A stretch of DNA of 64,000 nt, taken from the NCBI GenBank assembly GCA_965283955.1, contig CBDIQW010000001.1, forward strand, positions 5,146,001 to 5,210,000, given 5' to 3'. The position numbers were made by a program, and so were the translations under genes. The DNA comes from Emticicia sp965283955. Its GTDB lineage: Bacteria; Bacteroidota; Bacteroidia; Cytophagales; Spirosomataceae. How positions within the stretch are numbered: position 1 is the stretch's first letter; every line of letters starts with the position of its first letter. Below are positions 36,959-45,361 of the stretch, piece after piece. The notes beneath the pieces were generated by a model that was not told where the DNA came from, searched no databases, and was given only the letters and a program-made list of their open reading frames with translations.

Positions 36959-37050
36959 ATGATAGAGTTTTGAATGATTGAATAAAATGCATGAAATTTA
37001 TTGCTGTTTTTCGAAAACACTCACTCATTCACTCATTGAAGCATTCATTC
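36950..37050. repeat. ATGATTGAAT / TTCACTCATTC inverted repeat element
   Basis: The left arm carries AATGATTGAATGATAGAG and TTTTGAATGATTGAAT; the right arm (37018-37050) carries CACTCACTCATTCACTCATT and GAAGCATTCATTC, an imperfect complement. It spans the stop of the glycerate kinase gene and ends 11 bases before the glycosyltransferase start. Confidence 0.65.
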
Positions 37051-37060
37051 AGTAATTTCT

Positions 37061-37933
37061 ATGAAAATAACAGGTTTTACAATTATCCGTAATGCTATCA
37101 AGTACGATTATCCAGTTGTAGAGGCAATTACTTCAATTTTGCCCGTTTGTGATGAATTTGTGGTTGCCGTTGGAAACTCAGAAGATGGAACCTTGGATTT
37201 GATAAAATCCATCAAATCAGACAAAATCCGTATTATTGAAACTATCTGGGATGATTCATTGCGAAAAGATGGAAGAGTTCTGGCTATCGAAACTGATAAA
37301 GCATTGGCAGCTGTGAGTGATGATACAACGTGGGCGTTTTATATTCAAAGCGATGAAATTGTACATGAAAAATATCATCAAGCTATCAAAGATGCCATTT
37401 TGGCGTATAAAGATGATTTTTCGGTAGAAGGCTTACTTTTCAAATATACGCACTTTTATGGTTCTTATAAATATGTAGCCGATTCTCGGAAATGGTACCG
37501 AAACGAAATCAGGGTCATCCGCCACACAAAAAAAGTAGCGTCTTATCGAGATGCACAAGGTTTCCGAAAAATTGATAATACCAAGTTGAAAGTAAAAGCG
37601 ATTGATGCCTATATTTATCATTACGGTTGGGTAAAACCGCCTACTAAAATGACCGAAAAAGTACGCGGATTGTCGTATTTTTGGCATACCGACCAAGAAC
37701 TCGACGAGCAACAACCCGCCAACGAAGCATTTGATTATTCGGGCATTGATTCACTAACACTTTTTGAAGGAACGCATCCAAAAGTTATGTTACCACGCAT
37801 CGAACGTATGAATTGGGCTTTTGATTTTGATATTCAGCAGAAAAAATATTCCCTAAAAAATCGTATTTTAATGCAGTTTGAAAAGCTAACAGGCTGGCGG
37901 ATAGGGGAGTATAAAAACTATAACAAGATTTAA
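37061..37933 (+). CDS. Glycosyltransferase family 2-like protein
   Basis: A 290-residue protein with a GT-A-like nucleotide-sugar domain: FTIIRNAIKYDYPVVEAITS, CDEFVVAVGNSEDGTLDLIK and the acidic FYIQSDEIVHEKYHQAIKDA in place of a DxD. It has no signal peptide or membrane helix, so it acts at the cytosolic face. Acceptor and sugar are unknown. It is followed by the ATP synthase operon after about 100 bases. Confidence 0.75.
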   Translation: MKITGFTIIRNAIKYDYPVVEAITSILPVCDEFVVAVGNSEDGTLDLIKSIKSDKIRIIETIWDDSLRKDGRVLAIETDKALAAVSDDTTWAFYIQSDEIVHEKYHQAIKDAILAYKDDFSVEGLLFKYTHFYGSYKYVADSRKWYRNEIRVIRHTKKVASYRDAQGFRKIDNTKLKVKAIDAYIYHYGWVKPPTKMTEKVRGLSYFWHTDQELDEQQPANEAFDYSGIDSLTLFEGTHPKVMLPRIERMNWAFDFDIQQKKYSLKNRILMQFEKLTGWRIGEYKNYNKI

Positions 37934-38034
37934 CAGGACTTTAAAAGATTTTAAGACAGACAGGATTATTTTGGTTGAAGTGGACAACTTTTTTGTAAAT
38001 CAAGTTTCTAACTTGATTCTTTGATTAAGAAAAT

Positions 38035-38244
38035 ATGCAAGAATCTCCTAAAGACAAACAAAACTGGGTCGTATTTACCCAAATTGGTCTCCAAATGGCA
38101 CTAACTATTGGTTTAGGTACTTGGGCTGGCTATTGGCTTGACGGAAAAATGGGTAATAAAAATCCAATTGCTACACTTGTGCTGTCGCTACTTTCGATAG
38201 GTACAGCTCTGTACAATGTAATTAGGCAACTTCCTAAAAATTAA
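38035..38244 (+). CDS. atpZ: AtpZ/AtpI-type ATP synthase accessory protein
   Basis: A 69-residue protein with two transmembrane helices separated by a short loop: QIGLQMALTIGLGTWAGYWL and ATLVLSLLSIGTALYNVI. It is the AtpZ/AtpI-like subunit commonly found at the head of atp operons, thought to aid F0 assembly or ion uptake. It is followed by a small membrane gene and atpB, with a 10-base gap to the former. Confidence 0.8.
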   Translation: MQESPKDKQNWVVFTQIGLQMALTIGLGTWAGYWLDGKMGNKNPIATLVLSLLSIGTALYNVIRQLPKN

Positions 38245-38254
38245 ACAACTCACA

Positions 38255-38623
38255 ATGCTTCGTACTATCATCTTTACTCTCTTTTTTATAATTGTATTTT
38301 TTTTAGCCAAATATTTTGCACTTGATACTTTCTTGCATCCTAAAAGGTGGTTAATACTCGGCTTTTTTGTGGGTTTCTCATTTTTGATGCATCGACTAAT
38401 TGAGATGGGTTTACAAGGAAAAGATAAAAATATCATCATCTTTTACCTTTCAGCTACGGTTTTGCGTCTTATTCTTAGTTTGGCTTTCATAGGTTTTGAG
38501 CTTTATAGAGGTCTTCAACAGCAAGAATTATTTATTTTAAACTTTTTTGTACTATATTTATTTTATACAGTGTTTGAGATTTGGAATTTAAGTAGTAACT
38601 TGCGGCAAAATTCAGGAAAGTGA
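38255..38623 (+). CDS. Small membrane protein in the ATP synthase operon
   Basis: A 122-residue protein with four hydrophobic helices (IFTLFFIIVFFLAKYF, LILGFFVGFSFLMHRLI, FYLSATVLRLILSLAFIGFE, LFILNFFVLYLFYTVFE). Bacteroidota ATP synthase operons often carry a weakly conserved gene at this place, possibly a distant AtpI homologue. The function is not assigned. The stop codon overlaps a GTG/ATG pair that could start the atpB frame. Confidence 0.6.
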   Translation: MLRTIIFTLFFIIVFFLAKYFALDTFLHPKRWLILGFFVGFSFLMHRLIEMGLQGKDKNIIIFYLSATVLRLILSLAFIGFELYRGLQQQELFILNFFVLYLFYTVFEIWNLSSNLRQNSGK

Positions 38624-38661
38624 TGAATTCACTATTAATTGACCGAATAATTACAGAAAAT

Positions 38662-39754
38662 ATGTTGCGTAAGATTACAACAAAACTCCTACTCGTTCTT
38701 TCATTGTCGTTATTTTCGATAAACTTCGTATCCGCTCAGGAAGGTCACGAAGCTAATCATGAGAACCACGAAGCTACATCTCACGAAGAAGAAAAATTTG
38801 ACATCGGTCAAATGATTATGCACCACATTGCTGATTCTCACGAATGGGAGTTTGCTCACGGACTTACATTACCATTGCCAGTTATTTTATACACCAAGCA
38901 ATATGGTCTTGAAGTTTTTTCTTCAAAAAGATTTGCCGAAGGACACGGCGTCTATAATGGTTATATCAATAATCACGAGCATATTCATCGCCTAAATCCA
39001 CAAGGTGGACTTGATGAAGAAGTTCATGTTTGGGATTTATCAATTACAAAAAATGTTGCTTCAATGATATTAAGTGCAATTATCTTAATCACGTTGATGT
39101 CAACAGTTGCTAAAAGTTTTGCTCAAAATCGTGGAAAAGCACCAAAAGGTATTCAATCTTTCCTCGAACCAATTATTATTTATATCCGTGACGAGGTTGT
39201 TAAACCAAATATCGGCTCCTAAATACGAAAAATATCTTCCTTATTTGTTGACTCTATTTTTCTTTATCCTTATTAATAATTTATTGGGTCTTGTACCAGG
39301 TGGTGCTAACCTCACAGGAAATATCAGTATTACGCTTTTCTTGGCTGTAATTACATTCTTTATTACACACGCAAACGCTAACAAACATTATTGGTTACAC
39401 TTGGTTAAACCAGAAGGTGTGCCAGTTGCGATGTTACCCTTAATGTGGGTTGTTGAAATTGCGGGTGTTTTCATGAAGCCAATGTCATTGACAATTCGTC
39501 TTTTTGCTAACATCACCGCTGGACATATTATCATTTTAAGTTTACTTGGTTTGATTTTTATTTTTAAAAGTGTTGCTGTGGGTGGTATTGTAACTATGTT
39601 TACATTGTTTATGAATACCATTGAGCTAATGGTTGCATTCTTACAAGCATTTATCTTTACATTGCTTTCATCAATGTATATTGGTAGTGCTATCGAAGAA
39701 CACCATGATGTGAATTCACGGACATTGATTTTTTGTCCACAACCGATAGTCTGA
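38662..39754 (+). CDS. atpB: ATP synthase F0 subunit a, one extra base
   Basis: From ATG 38662 the protein has a signal peptide (MLRKITTKLLLVLSLSLFSI, then NFVSAQ), as usual for Bacteroidota AtpB, a His-rich N-terminus, and then the a-subunit helices. The first frame stops at 39222 after IYIRDEVVKPNIGS. Removing one base at about 39212-39219 joins it to KYEKYLPYLLTLFFFILINN. The essential proton-channel helix is ELMVAFLQAFIFTLLSSMYI with the critical Arg in the preceding SLTIRLFANITAGHI. The C-terminus (IEEHHD then NSRTLIFC) is unusual and runs into a repeat at 39735. Because this gene is essential, the slip is almost certainly a sequence error. Confidence 0.92.
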
Positions 39755-39797
39755 AGTCCACAATTAAAACTTACTATCGACTATCGTCAGTGGACTG
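39735..39797. repeat. GTCCAC / CGATAGTC inverted repeat element
   Basis: GTCCACAACCGATAGTC and TGAAGTCCACA on the left, CTATCGACTATCGTCAG and TGGACTG on the right. The arms pair imperfectly. It overlaps the end of the atpB reading frame and lies in front of atpE. A related GTCGACTGTGGAC occurs at 10668. Confidence 0.6.
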
Positions 39798-39842
39798 TTG
39801 ATTATTTCGCATTTTTTGTTTCACTATATAAATTTTTTTAAC

Positions 39843-40112
39843 ATGTCTTTTTTACAAGTTCTTTTACAAGCTGCCACTGATGGCGGACGTGGTCTTGCTG
39901 TTATGGGTGCTGCTGCTGGTGCAGGTCTTGCTGCTATCGGTGCAGGTCTTGGTTTAGGTAAAATTGGTAGCAGTGCATTAGAAGGTGTTGCTCGTCAACC
40001 TGAGGCTGCTAACAAAATCCAAACAATGATGATTATCATTGCTGCCCTTGTAGAAGCCGTTGCGTTATTTGCAGCTGTAATCTGTTTGTTGATTTCTTTC
40101 AAATTAGCGTAA
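39843..40112 (+). CDS. atpE: ATP synthase F0 subunit c
   Basis: The start at ATG 39843 gives the usual short protein. Two helices (GLAAIGAGLGLGKIGSSALE and IIAALVEAVALFAAVICLLI) flank the loop with RQPEA, and the ion-binding Glu is in ALVEAVALF. No Na+-type ligands are evident, so it is probably proton-coupled. The copies form the c-ring of the F0 motor in the inner membrane. Confidence 0.95.
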   Translation: MSFLQVLLQAATDGGRGLAVMGAAAGAGLAAIGAGLGLGKIGSSALEGVARQPEAANKIQTMMIIIAALVEAVALFAAVICLLISFKLA

Positions 40113-40151
40113 GAATCAACCAAGCGGTATTAACCGCAAACATTTTTAGAT

Positions 40152-40194
40152 TGAAAACCTGCTCCGCTCGCATTAGGCGTCGGTGCAGGTTTCA
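40152..40194. repeat. GAAAACCTGCTCCG hairpin between atpE and atpF
   Basis: GAAAACCTGCTCCG and CGGTGCAGGTTTC form an imperfect stem with a GC-containing loop. It may moderate transcription or protect the upstream mRNA, which would fit a higher dose of subunit c. This is inference. Confidence 0.5.
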
Positions 40195-40361
40195 AACTTT
40201 GCCCTTAACAAATTTGCTTAAATAAAGAATTTGAAAACTCGTAAAATTCTATAAATTTCATTTAAAAACTGGCTAATTAGTGCCGTTTTTTAGTAGAACA
40301 AAAGACCGAGTTTCACCAATTAATTTAAAAATATTATTAATTTCTATAATTTTATAATAAA

Positions 40362-40856
40362 ATGGAATTGCTAACCCCTGCCATTGGCCTTTTATTCTGG
40401 ATGGCATTAGTTTTCGGAATTTTAGTATTCGTTTTGAAGAAATTTGCTTGGAAACCAATATTATCTTCTTTGAAAGAACGTGAAGATTCAATTGAGTCAG
40501 CTCTTCGTATGGCTGAGGAAACACGTGCTGAAATGGCTAAATTGAAAGCTGATAACGATAAAATCTTAGCTGAAGCTCGTGCTGAACGTGACAACGTTAT
40601 TCGTCTTGGTAAAGATGCTGCTGATAAATTAATTGCTGAAGCGAAAGAAAGAGCTGTCATTGAAGGAAATAAAATCATTGCTGATGCTCGTGAGGCCATT
40701 CAACAAGAGAAAGTTGCGATGATTGCTCAAATGAAGAAAGATATGGCAAGTTTCTCAATTGAAATTGCTGAAAAGGTAATTCGTAGAGAGTTGTCTGATA
40801 AAACTTCACAAGAAGCATTAGTGTCAACTTTGATTGCTGATGCAAACCTTAACTAA
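40362..40856 (+). CDS. atpF: ATP synthase F0 subunit b
   Basis: A 164-residue protein with an N-terminal transmembrane helix (LLTPAIGLLFWMALVFGILV) and a long charged coiled coil (ESALRMAEETRAEMAKLKAD, then EREDSIES). It is the peripheral stalk that links F0 to F1. It is followed by atpH, with a 190-base gap that holds a promoter-like element. Confidence 0.95.
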   Translation: MELLTPAIGLLFWMALVFGILVFVLKKFAWKPILSSLKEREDSIESALRMAEETRAEMAKLKADNDKILAEARAERDNVIRLGKDAADKLIAEAKERAVIEGNKIIADAREAIQQEKVAMIAQMKKDMASFSIEIAEKVIRRELSDKTSQEALVSTLIADANLN

Positions 40857-40994
40857 TTGGTAACATTTAGTTCAATTAGTAGCTTTATTTGCATACATTG
40901 CTTTATCTTCTGCGGTATTCAATATTTTGCGAAGTAAATGCAATAAACTGCAAAAATTATTACACAAAATTTGTTTTATTGAAACACTCGGTTG

Positions 40995-41002
40995 TACTTT
41001 TG
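40995..41002 (+). promoter_or_regulatory. Promoter-like element upstream of atpH
   Basis: TACTTTTG matches TAnnTTTG, 46 bases before the atpH start. A TTG 21 bases farther upstream could be the -33 part. An internal promoter here would allow atpH to be read separately. Confidence 0.55.
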
Positions 41003-41047
41003 TTTAGAAATAAGCTATAAAGCACCCGAGAATTCGCTCAAAATACA

Positions 41048-41581
41048 ATGGCAGACTCAATAGTTGCTTATAGATATGCTAAATCTTTATTCGATTTGGC
41101 AACAGAGAAAAATGTCGTTAATGAAGTTAATGATGATATGACTTTGTTTAAAACAGTATGTGACGAAAATCGTCAGTTTTTAGTGGTAATGGGCAATCCA
41201 ATTGTACGTCATCACACAAAATTAGGAATTTTGAAAAAAACTTTCGAAAAAAACGTTCACCCTGTGACTTTCTCAATTTTCAACGTCTTAACTAAGAAAA
41301 ACAGAGAAAATCTGATTTATTCGATAGCAGAGGAGTTTGATAAATTGTATAACCAACAAAAGGGAATACAGAAAGTAACGGTAACAACTGTTACGGCGTT
41401 GACAGATGCTCAAAGAACTGAATTTACTAAAATCGTTAGTGATGCAACAGGCAAGAAAGTTGTATTGGAAGAGAAAGTAAACGAAAACCTTATCGGAGGT
41501 TATATCTTGAGTGTAGGCGATACACAAATTGATACTTCGGTTAGAAAGAGATTAAATGAGTTGAAATTATCATTAGCGTAA
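41048..41581 (+). CDS. atpH: ATP synthase F1 subunit delta
   Basis: A 177-residue protein: IVAYRYAKSLFDLATEKNVV at the N-terminus and the family end VLEEKVNENLIGGYILSVGD, then TQIDTSVRKRLNELKLS. It joins the peripheral stalk to the F1 head. The atpA and atpG genes that usually follow are not in the window; a short GCGAGC palindrome and a terminator come next, so the F1 genes must be elsewhere. Confidence 0.95.
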   Translation: MADSIVAYRYAKSLFDLATEKNVVNEVNDDMTLFKTVCDENRQFLVVMGNPIVRHHTKLGILKKTFEKNVHPVTFSIFNVLTKKNRENLIYSIAEEFDKLYNQQKGIQKVTVTTVTALTDAQRTEFTKIVSDATGKKVVLEEKVNENLIGGYILSVGDTQIDTSVRKRLNELKLSLA

Positions 41582-41645
41582 ACTCTTTAGCGAGCAAGCT
41601 CGCATATAAAAAGTATTAGTTTTCATGGCTATAAAGTTGAGAAAT

Positions 41646-41672
41646 CCCCCGCCCTTTAGGTGGGGTTTTTTC
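41646..41672 (+). terminator. atp operon terminator
   Basis: CCCCGCC, loop CTTTA, GGTGGGG followed by TTTTTT. A palindrome GCGAGCAAGCTCGC precedes it at 41590. The rest of the 41582-42067 gap is AT-rich and shows no gene. Confidence 0.75.
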
Positions 41673-42067
41673 TTATATATGGGATTGGTCTCTGTGAGAC
41701 AATCGTAAAAATTACAATAGCCTATGAACGTTTTGGGAAAATGAAAGATTCAGAGATAACTATTGTATAAATTATACTATCAGAGAAAGAAGTACATAAA
41801 TAGATAACATTTTCTATATTCTTAGAGTAGAAAAAATAATAAAGATTCCTCCCTATTGCCTGTTTTAAGGTACTTTTTACTTATAATATCATACTTTTTA
41901 CTTATTTTCATGTAAAAGCCTACACGAATGGGTAATATCATATAATTTTAATGTTTGCTGAATATCAATAGATTGAATATCAGTGACACGACTTCTTTAA
42001 AATTATTTAAATTCAAAGACGAAGGGTAGCCGCATAAATCAGTTTAACCATATTTAATTTGCTCGAA

Positions 42068-42718
42068 ATGAAATTAGATCTTAGCTTTTTACATAATAAA
42101 TTCGGAATCATCTTTGAAGTTGGTCTTTTAAAAGAAATTATTGAGTTCGGCACTTATATGGAAGTTGAAGAAGGTTTTACTTTGATGCGTCCAGGTGGAT
42201 TTATTCGTTCGGTGCCAATAATTTTGAAGGGTTCGGTAAAAATTGTGCGTTCGGATGCTGAAGGCCGTGAAGCTTTGCTCTATTATTTGGGCGAAAAAGA
42301 CTCGTGTGCAATGTCGCTCACTTGTTGCTTAAATAGCCGTAAAAGCGAAATTACAGCTACAACCGACTCTCCAACGCAATTAATTCAAGTGCCAGTGCAT
42401 AAAATAGAAGAATGGATGACCAAATATTCATCTTGGAAAGAATACGTTTTTATGACTTACCAAAAGCGTTTCGATGATTTACTGGCCGCCATTGACCAAA
42501 TTGCATTTTTTAAACTTGATGAACGTCTGATTGCTTTACTAAAGAAAAAATCTGCTCAATGTGGATGCACAATTTTCAACGTAACGCACGAAGAACTGGG
42601 TAACGAACTGGCCACTTCAAGAGAAGTTATCTCCCGATTACTCAAGCAACTCGAACGCCTCGGCAGAGTAAAACTTTCAAGAAATAAAATTGAATTGCTC
42701 GATATAGCCTTGAAATAA
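42068..42718 (+). CDS. Crp/Fnr family transcriptional regulator
   Basis: Start chosen at ATG 42068. The N-terminal cyclic-nucleotide-type domain (EEGFTLMRPGGFIRSVPIIL, then KGSVKIVRSDAEGREALLYY) contains a Cys-rich segment (DSCAMSLTCCLN) that could carry a redox or metal sensor, and the C-terminal helix-turn-helix reads VTHEELGNELATSREVISRL. Many Fnr-like proteins sense oxygen, nitric oxide or sulfur species. It lies directly before the sulfur island, where each of four transcription units has a matching palindromic operator, so it is the best candidate regulator. Its terminator overlaps its own stop codon. Confidence 0.9.
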   Translation: MKLDLSFLHNKFGIIFEVGLLKEIIEFGTYMEVEEGFTLMRPGGFIRSVPIILKGSVKIVRSDAEGREALLYYLGEKDSCAMSLTCCLNSRKSEITATTDSPTQLIQVPVHKIEEWMTKYSSWKEYVFMTYQKRFDDLLAAIDQIAFFKLDERLIALLKKKSAQCGCTIFNVTHEELGNELATSREVISRLLKQLERLGRVKLSRNKIELLDIALK

Positions 42719-42730
42719 AATTCAAGGCTT
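42706..42730 (+). terminator. Crp gene terminator overlapping its stop codon
   Basis: AGCCTTGAA, loop, TTCAAGGCT followed by T7. The left arm contains the last codons and the stop of the regulator gene. Confidence 0.75.
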
Positions 42731-42779
42731 TTTTTATGCTCAGAAATAAACTGATAAAAATCATAAAATTTTTTTGCTA

Positions 42780-42824
42780 TGTAACAATTATCACGGAATA
42801 CCGATTTCGCTCCCGATACTTTTG
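42780..42824 (+). promoter_or_regulatory. Crp-like operator and -7 element before the sulfite exporter
   Basis: TGTAACAATTATCACG at 42780-42795 fits TGTGA-N6-TCACA with two mismatches. The TAnnTTTG element TACTTTTG is at 42817-42824, 29.5 bases from the operator centre to its T, and ATG follows 33 bases later. No TTG -33 box is present, which fits an activator-dependent promoter. Confidence 0.7.
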
Positions 42825-42856
42825 TAGTGTTATTTACGCAAACATTATAAAAAGAA

Positions 42857-43666
42857 ATGAATTCAACAGAAATAGTAGGCTTCAGTGCTTCAGTGTTAAT
42901 CGGGGTTAGTTTGGGTTTGATTGGCGGCGGTGGTAGTATTCTAACTTTACCCGTAATGGTTTATTTACTTCATATTAGTCCAGTTACTTCTACGGCTTAC
43001 TCTTTATTTGTGGTTGGTACAACTTCATTAGTTGGTTCCGCAAGTTTTATGCAAAAGAAACTCGTCAACTACCGAGCGGCTCTTGTTTTTGCCATTCCAT
43101 CTTTTACAACAGTATTTCTTACTCGCAAATATTTAGTTCCCGCCATTCCCGACCCATTGATGAGCTTTTCAGGTTTTGATGTTTCAAAAAATGTGGGCAT
43201 CATGGTGTTTTTTGCTCTTATAATGTTGGCGGCCTCTTATTCGATGATAAAAAATAAAAAAGATGAAAAAGATGAAAATACGGGCGAGTTGAAATTCAAC
43301 TATCCAATGATTGCCCTTGAAGGTGCGTTGGTCGGAATGCTCACGGGAATTGTGGGTGCTGGTGGCGGATTTTTGATTATTCCTGCGTTGGTACTTTTTG
43401 CTCGTTTGCCAATGAAAATGGCGGTCGGAACGTCACTATTGATTATCGCCGCCAAATCTCTCATCGGATTTTTAGGCGATTTATCGAATTTGACTGTCGA
43501 TTGGGCTTTCTTATTGCCTTTTACTGCACTTTCAGTCGGAGGAATTTTCGTTGGAACATATCTTTCTAAGTTTATTTCAGGCGAAAAACTCAAAAAATCA
43601 TTCGGTTGGTTTGTGTTAGTTATGGGTATTTACATCATCACGAAAGAAGTTTTCTTTAAAGCCTAA
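42857..43666 (+). CDS. TauE/SafE family sulfite/sulfonate exporter
   Basis: A 269-residue inner-membrane protein with eight hydrophobic helices and the family repeats GVSLGLIGGGGSILTLPVMV and GMLTGIVGAGGGFLIIPALV. TauE/SafE proteins export sulfite, sulfoacetate or related anions. It is the first gene after the regulator and likely removes toxic sulfite made by the downstream dioxygenase. Confidence 0.88.
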   Translation: MNSTEIVGFSASVLIGVSLGLIGGGGSILTLPVMVYLLHISPVTSTAYSLFVVGTTSLVGSASFMQKKLVNYRAALVFAIPSFTTVFLTRKYLVPAIPDPLMSFSGFDVSKNVGIMVFFALIMLAASYSMIKNKKDEKDENTGELKFNYPMIALEGALVGMLTGIVGAGGGFLIIPALVLFARLPMKMAVGTSLLIIAAKSLIGFLGDLSNLTVDWAFLLPFTALSVGGIFVGTYLSKFISGEKLKKSFGWFVLVMGIYIITKEVFFKA

Positions 43667-43679
43667 AAAATCGTGGCTT

Positions 43680-43724
43680 TGAAATAAATGTCACAGTAAA
43701 CGTTTTTCAAACAATCTAATTTTG
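43680..43724 (+). promoter_or_regulatory. Crp-like operator and -7 element before the persulfide dioxygenase gene
   Basis: TGAAATAAATGTCACA at 43680-43695 has a good right half (TCACA) and a weaker left half. TAATTTTG at 43717-43724 begins 29.5 bases after its centre, exactly as upstream of the exporter and the porin. ATG is 26 bases on. Confidence 0.65.
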
Positions 43725-43750
43725 AATCAAATCTAAAACTTAATAAAACT

Positions 43751-45166
43751 ATGTTTTTTCAACATGTATATGATAAATCTTTAGCTCAAGCGAGCTACTT
43801 TATAGGTTGCCAAAAGGCAGGAATCGCTATCGTAATTGACCCAAAAAGAGATATTGATACCTATCTCGAAATTGCGAAGCAAAATAATATGAAAATTACG
43901 CACGTAACCGAAACGCACATTCATGCAGATTTCCTTTCGGGTGCAAGAGAATTGGCTGCCGTTACAGGTGCAACAATGTATCTTTCTGACGAAGGTGGCG
44001 AAGGTTGGGAATATGAATTTGAACACGTTGGTCTGAAAAATGGCAGCATAATTACTGTCGGAAATCTGACTCTCGAAGTTTTACACACACCAGGCCACAC
44101 GCCCGAAAGTATCAGCTTCTTATTGACTGACAAGCCAGCGAGTTTAGAGCCAGTAATGCTATTTACAGGTGATTTCGTTTTCGTTGGAGACATCGGTCGC
44201 CCTGATTTATTAGAAAAAGCAGCGGGTGTAGCAGGAACAAAAGAAGCAGGTGCATTAGAAATGTATAAATCGGTGCAGCGTTTCAATGCTTTGCCTGACT
44301 ATTTACAAGTTTGGCCAGGACACGGAGCAGGTTCGGCTTGCGGAAAAGCGTTGGGTGCAGTGCCAAGCTCAACGGTTGGTTACGAAAAAATCAGAAACTG
44401 GGCTTTTCAGTACGAAGATGATAAAAATGGTTTTGTGCAATATTTGTTGGCCGACCAACCAGAGCCACCAAAATATTTTGCGATGATGAAGCACTTAAAC
44501 AAAGTGAATCGTCCGTTATTGACCGAAGTTCCGTCGCAAAAGAAACTTTCGGGTGAAGAAGTAAAAGCAGCAATGGCGAAAGGCATCAAGTTAATTGATG
44601 CTCGCAATAAAGTTGATTTTGCGGCAGGATATGTGCCAGAAAGTATCAATATTCAAGGAAATAACGCTTTTGCAACTTGGATGGGTTGGTTCTTAAATTA
44701 TGAAGAACAATTTATGTTAGTGGCTACCGATGCTCAAATCGAAGACCTTACTCGTAAATTAATGCGTATCGGTTTGGATAATGTTTTGGGTTACGTTTCA
44801 GATGTAAATTCGTTGGGAATTGAATTAAAACAAAGCGATGTAATCGGAATCGACGAGTTTAAAACCTATTTAGACCGTGAAGATACGCAAATCATCGACC
44901 TCAGAGGCGTTGCCGAATTTAATACGGGTCACGTAGCTGGTACTGGTAATATTTTTGTCGGAACGATTCTTCAAAACCTTGATAAAGTAAGCAAAGACAA
45001 GCAAATCGTTATTCACTGTCAAGGCGGAGATAGAGCGGCAATCGGTCACTCGGTTTTAGAAAAAGCAGGTTTCCAAAATATCAAAAATTATTCGGCAGGT
45101 ATGAACGAATGGGTAAACAAAGGCAATCCGATTGAAACAACAGTTGTTGAAGCGGCAGTTTGTTAA
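43751..45166 (+). CDS. Persulfide dioxygenase-type MBL-fold hydrolase with two rhodanese domains
   Basis: A 471-residue protein. Residues 1-about 240 are an ETHE1-like metallo-beta-lactamase domain: THIHADFLSGARELA, HTPGHTPESISFLL, TGDFVFVGDIGRPDLLE and the VWPGHGAGSACGK end hold the iron ligands. It is followed by a rhodanese domain lacking Cys (KLIDARNKVDFAAGYVPESI) and a second one with the active Cys (VIHCQGGDRAAIGHSVLEKA). Such fusions oxidise persulfide to sulfite and transfer sulfur, in the cytosol. It links the quinone oxidoreductase, which makes persulfide, to the sulfite exporter. Confidence 0.9.
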   Translation: MFFQHVYDKSLAQASYFIGCQKAGIAIVIDPKRDIDTYLEIAKQNNMKITHVTETHIHADFLSGARELAAVTGATMYLSDEGGEGWEYEFEHVGLKNGSIITVGNLTLEVLHTPGHTPESISFLLTDKPASLEPVMLFTGDFVFVGDIGRPDLLEKAAGVAGTKEAGALEMYKSVQRFNALPDYLQVWPGHGAGSACGKALGAVPSSTVGYEKIRNWAFQYEDDKNGFVQYLLADQPEPPKYFAMMKHLNKVNRPLLTEVPSQKKLSGEEVKAAMAKGIKLIDARNKVDFAAGYVPESINIQGNNAFATWMGWFLNYEEQFMLVATDAQIEDLTRKLMRIGLDNVLGYVSDVNSLGIELKQSDVIGIDEFKTYLDREDTQIIDLRGVAEFNTGHVAGTGNIFVGTILQNLDKVSKDKQIVIHCQGGDRAAIGHSVLEKAGFQNIKNYSAGMNEWVNKGNPIETTVVEAAVC

Positions 45167-45220
45167 TTACTTTTCGTTCAAGCATTCTGGTAATAAAAAT
45201 TAAGGTAAATAAACATTAGG

Positions 45221-45256
45221 AACAACAAGTCTTATTATTTGGCTTGTTGCTTTTTT
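45221..45256 (+). terminator. Terminator after the persulfide dioxygenase gene
   Basis: AACAACAAG, 13-base loop, CTTGTTGCT followed by T6. Confidence 0.7.
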
Positions 45257-45286
45257 ATATTCGTTTTATACTATTATTTCTGTGTT

Positions 45287-45336
45287 TGTGACAAATATCA
45301 CATAAGGACAATGAAATGATATTACTCATAATTTTG
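45287..45336 (+). promoter_or_regulatory. Perfect Crp-like operator before tsdA
   Basis: TGTGACAAATATCACA at 45287-45302 is a perfect TGTGA-N6-TCACA palindrome. TAATTTTG at 45329-45336 is the likely -7 element, 34.5 bases from the centre, five more than for the other three units. ATG is 26 bases after it. Confidence 0.75.
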
Positions 45337-45361
45337 TGTAGTAAATTATCGAAGCTATCTT

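Noticed and set aside
7681..39754. Calling the split genes pseudogenes
   Set aside because: Single-base repair restores full family motifs in each, and one (atpB) is essential, so sequence error is simpler.
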